From contig JBDNIY010000009.1 in NCBI GenBank assembly GCA_041688015.1, positions 124,001 through 188,000 of the forward strand: a stretch of DNA of 64,000 nt. The letters are read 5' to 3'. Made by a program: the position numbers and the translations under genes. Within the stretch, counting starts at the first letter, position 1. Each line of letters starts with the position of its first letter. The DNA comes from Parvibaculum sp041688015. GTDB lineage: Bacteria; Pseudomonadota; Alphaproteobacteria; Parvibaculales; Parvibaculaceae. The notes below the pieces were generated by a model, which saw nothing but the letters and a program-made list of their open reading frames with translations, was not told the DNA's origin and did not search any database. Below, piece after piece: positions 62,526 through 64,000 of this stretch.

Positions 62526-62773
62526 ACTGGAAGACTGATCTGCATCTCTCCGACCTTGAAGCTGACACGCGCCTCGAAGTCACATGTCGCAAGTGTGCTG
62601 CTAGTCGGTATGTGGTGGCGCGAGACTTGATGAAGCTCAATGACAACAGGCAAGCGCGGGTCGATGAGATTGAAGCCCGCTTGCGGTGCTCCATACGTCT
62701 CTGTGGTGGCAAAGTTCGGATCGCTTTGGGGCACAACCACAAGAATGAAGGCTTCACGGGCGGTTTGGCATAG
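62522..62773 (+). CDS. Small zinc-ribbon-like protein coupled to the Y-family polymerase
   Basis: 83 residues from GTG 62522, overlapping the polymerase stop (GTGA). Cysteines in CRKC (22, 25) and C-x4-C (56, 61) can form a zinc site. Ends NEGFTGGLA. Similar small proteins occur beside such polymerases in other alphaproteobacteria as far as recalled. Likely a polymerase accessory factor; untested. Confidence 0.65.
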   Translation: MNWKTDLHLSDLEADTRLEVTCRKCAASRYVVARDLMKLNDNRQARVDEIEARLRCSIRLCGGKVRIALGHNHKNEGFTGGLA

Positions 62774-62893
62774 CTCGCTGTCTAAGAAACAGGCAGAAGC
62801 TCAGTAATTGAGATATCAAAAAGTCCCCGCCCGATTAACGTCCCGTTATATCATTTGAGTAAAAACTCTGCTTACTCCAATGAAAGGACCGCA

Positions 62894-63478
62894 ATGGGAC
62901 TCTTCAGTTTTATAAGCGACACACGAACCGTACGCGCAGTAGTAGGACAAATCGAACCAATGCTTCGTGGAGTAGAGGCACAGGGGCATTTTGATCCAAT
63001 ATTCGATACGCTGAAGATACGTCACAAATCCCTAGATGTGATTGCGAGTGAGCCGCTTCTCCTAGGATTTATAATTGGACTAAATTACGGCTTCATTCGT
63101 TTTTTTGCCGGAGATATATCAAATAATCGCCGAAACAACTTACTGGCAAAAATAACGCTTTCCCTCTTCGGAAACGATGGCGTAGATAAATTTCTTTCCG
63201 CCCTCAGAGATAGAGAGAGTTCGCAAGCTTATGCAGAGGGTGTCGGCAGAGGAATTAAGATCGTTTCATACGGCGTGGCCAGTATAGACTATTCTGATGA
63301 CCCCGACGCCGCAGAAGCAATTCGTACCGGCATAAATGTAGAAAGACTTTCTGTACAGTATGATGCATTTGCACAAGAGGTCAGTGACGAACGGGGTCAA
63401 GTCGTCAGTGGAATGCTACAGATGTATTTCACTAATCGCTTCATCACTATATTTGATTCATTGAGTGTTGCGGGCTAG
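62894..63478 (+). CDS. Hypothetical protein of the accessory element
   Basis: 194 residues from ATG 62894 (AAAGGA ribosome site); the TTG at 62855 is less likely. Begins MGLFSFISDTRTVRAVVGQI. One short hydrophobic stretch (LLLGFIIGLNYGFIRFFAG), otherwise soluble. Lower GC than the core genes. No family recognised. Confidence 0.65.
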   Translation: MGLFSFISDTRTVRAVVGQIEPMLRGVEAQGHFDPIFDTLKIRHKSLDVIASEPLLLGFIIGLNYGFIRFFAGDISNNRRNNLLAKITLSLFGNDGVDKFLSALRDRESSQAYAEGVGRGIKIVSYGVASIDYSDDPDAAEAIRTGINVERLSVQYDAFAQEVSDERGQVVSGMLQMYFTNRFITIFDSLSVAG

Positions 63479-63528
63479 TGGGGGGCACTGCTCTTTCGGG
63501 AAGCTGGCTATCAATGAGCACTGGCTCG

Positions 63529-63786
63529 TCAGATTTTGATCTTCTGGGGAAGCTTCTTCACGATCTCGGCATAGAGCTTTACAGGATCAGCCCCCATCGC
63601 TTGTGCCAAGACATAGAACTCTAAGACATCCACGCGACGTTGCGAGTTCTCAATGTTGGAGATGAAGCTCTGATCCTTGCCGACTGCTTTCGCGAGCATG
63701 GCTTGTGTGAGGCCAGACTTCTCCCTCGCGGAAACCAATGTTTCCACTAGATACTGATGCGCTCCGGTGAAGACCGTTTTGGGCAT
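63529..63786 (-). CDS. XRE-family transcriptional regulator
   Basis: 85 residues. Helix-turn-helix at about 22-55: KSGLTQAMLAKAVGKDQSFI, then SNIENSQRRVDVLEF. Short control proteins of this form regulate mobile elements and restriction or toxin systems. Divergent from the cut gene at the right edge, with an AT-rich promoter gap of about 150 bp. Confidence 0.85.
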   Translation of the reverse strand: MPKTVFTGAHQYLVETLVSAREKSGLTQAMLAKAVGKDQSFISNIENSQRRVDVLEFYVLAQAMGADPVKLYAEIVKKLPQKIKI

Positions 63787-63937
63787 AAGACAAGCCAGCT
63801 CGTGACACTAGCTCTGGCGTATATGCAATTATGTTATATGAAATTTTTCCATATTTGTTTACGTTCTCGCGTTCTGATTCTCCGAGGCAGCTAGTCTGCC
63901 CCGGGATTGTTTTGTGGCGTGAATAAAGGAGTAGCTA

Positions 63938-64000
63938 ATGTCGATAAGCGAACAGGATCGCGAAATTCTTGAACGGATCAAAGAGCAGGAGCGGGCGGAG
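63938..64000 (+). CDS. Partial gene at the right window edge
   Basis: ATG 63938 with AAAGGAG ribosome site; 21 codons (MSISEQDREILERIKEQERA) run to the edge. Charged and helical start; nothing more can be said. Confidence 0.55.
   Translation, partial: MSISEQDREILERIKEQERAE

Overview
The window comes from an alphaproteobacterial chromosome, most likely a Hyphomicrobiales (Rhizobiales)-type genome. Three things point there. The order murA / DUF2948 / hisD / UPF0262 / low-molecular-weight phosphatase is typical of that class. The first gene is a PodJ-like polarity protein with Sel1 repeats. A GTTC-N7-GTTC LexA box of the alphaproteobacterial kind lies upstream of a Y-family polymerase. Base composition is GC-rich except in two stretches, 36.2-38.0 kb and 58.7-64 kb, which look foreign.

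Layout. 1-2.9 kb: 5' part of a PodJ-like gene that runs off the left edge. 3.2-11.2 kb: a secreted CAP-domain lipoprotein diverging from a MerR regulator that heads a fatty-acid beta-oxidation set (two acyl-CoA dehydrogenases, a thiolase and a FadB-type fusion enzyme). 11.3-14.1 kb: an unknown secreted protein, a decayed 7TMR-DISM histidine kinase and arfB. 14.2-35.4 kb: a long lipid/acyl-CoA region with a GST, SDRs, an enoyl-CoA hydratase, alpha/beta hydrolases, four thioesterase-like hotdog proteins, two MaoC proteins, a second thiolase, three more acyl-CoA dehydrogenases, two DJ-1-type genes and a CvrA-like antiporter. 35.5-38 kb: a GATase, then a stand-alone reverse transcriptase resembling defence-associated (DRT/UG) enzymes. 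38-58.7 kb: housekeeping and transport genes, namely prolyl aminopeptidase, class I ribonucleotide reductase (nrdA, nrdB), a GH17-like protein, an MFS carrier, an iron/B12-type ABC importer, a ferritin-like diiron protein, a Kef-type antiporter, photolyase, a SpoU methyltransferase, tRNA-Thr(GGT), murA, hisD and their usual neighbours. 58.7-64 kb: an accessory element with a Rep_trans-like protein, a 7-bp tandem repeat, a LexA-controlled Y-family polymerase with an overlapping zinc-ribbon partner, an unknown protein, an XRE regulator and a cut gene.

How the genes fit together. The acyl-CoA genes suggest strong capacity to break down fatty acids or other CoA-activated acids: dehydrogenases, hydratases, a hydroxyacyl-CoA dehydrogenase, thiolases and thioesterases cover a full beta-oxidation cycle. 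The MerR gene, preceded by an overlapping double palindrome, is the likely local regulator. Three families of palindromic repeats lie in most longer intergenic gaps of the core part. None was found inside the two foreign-looking stretches.

Best candidates for something new: the reverse transcriptase at 36.2-38 kb, and the element after 58.7 kb, which appears to sit where infA is usually found. All calls come from reading the sequence and remembered family motifs; no database search was run.
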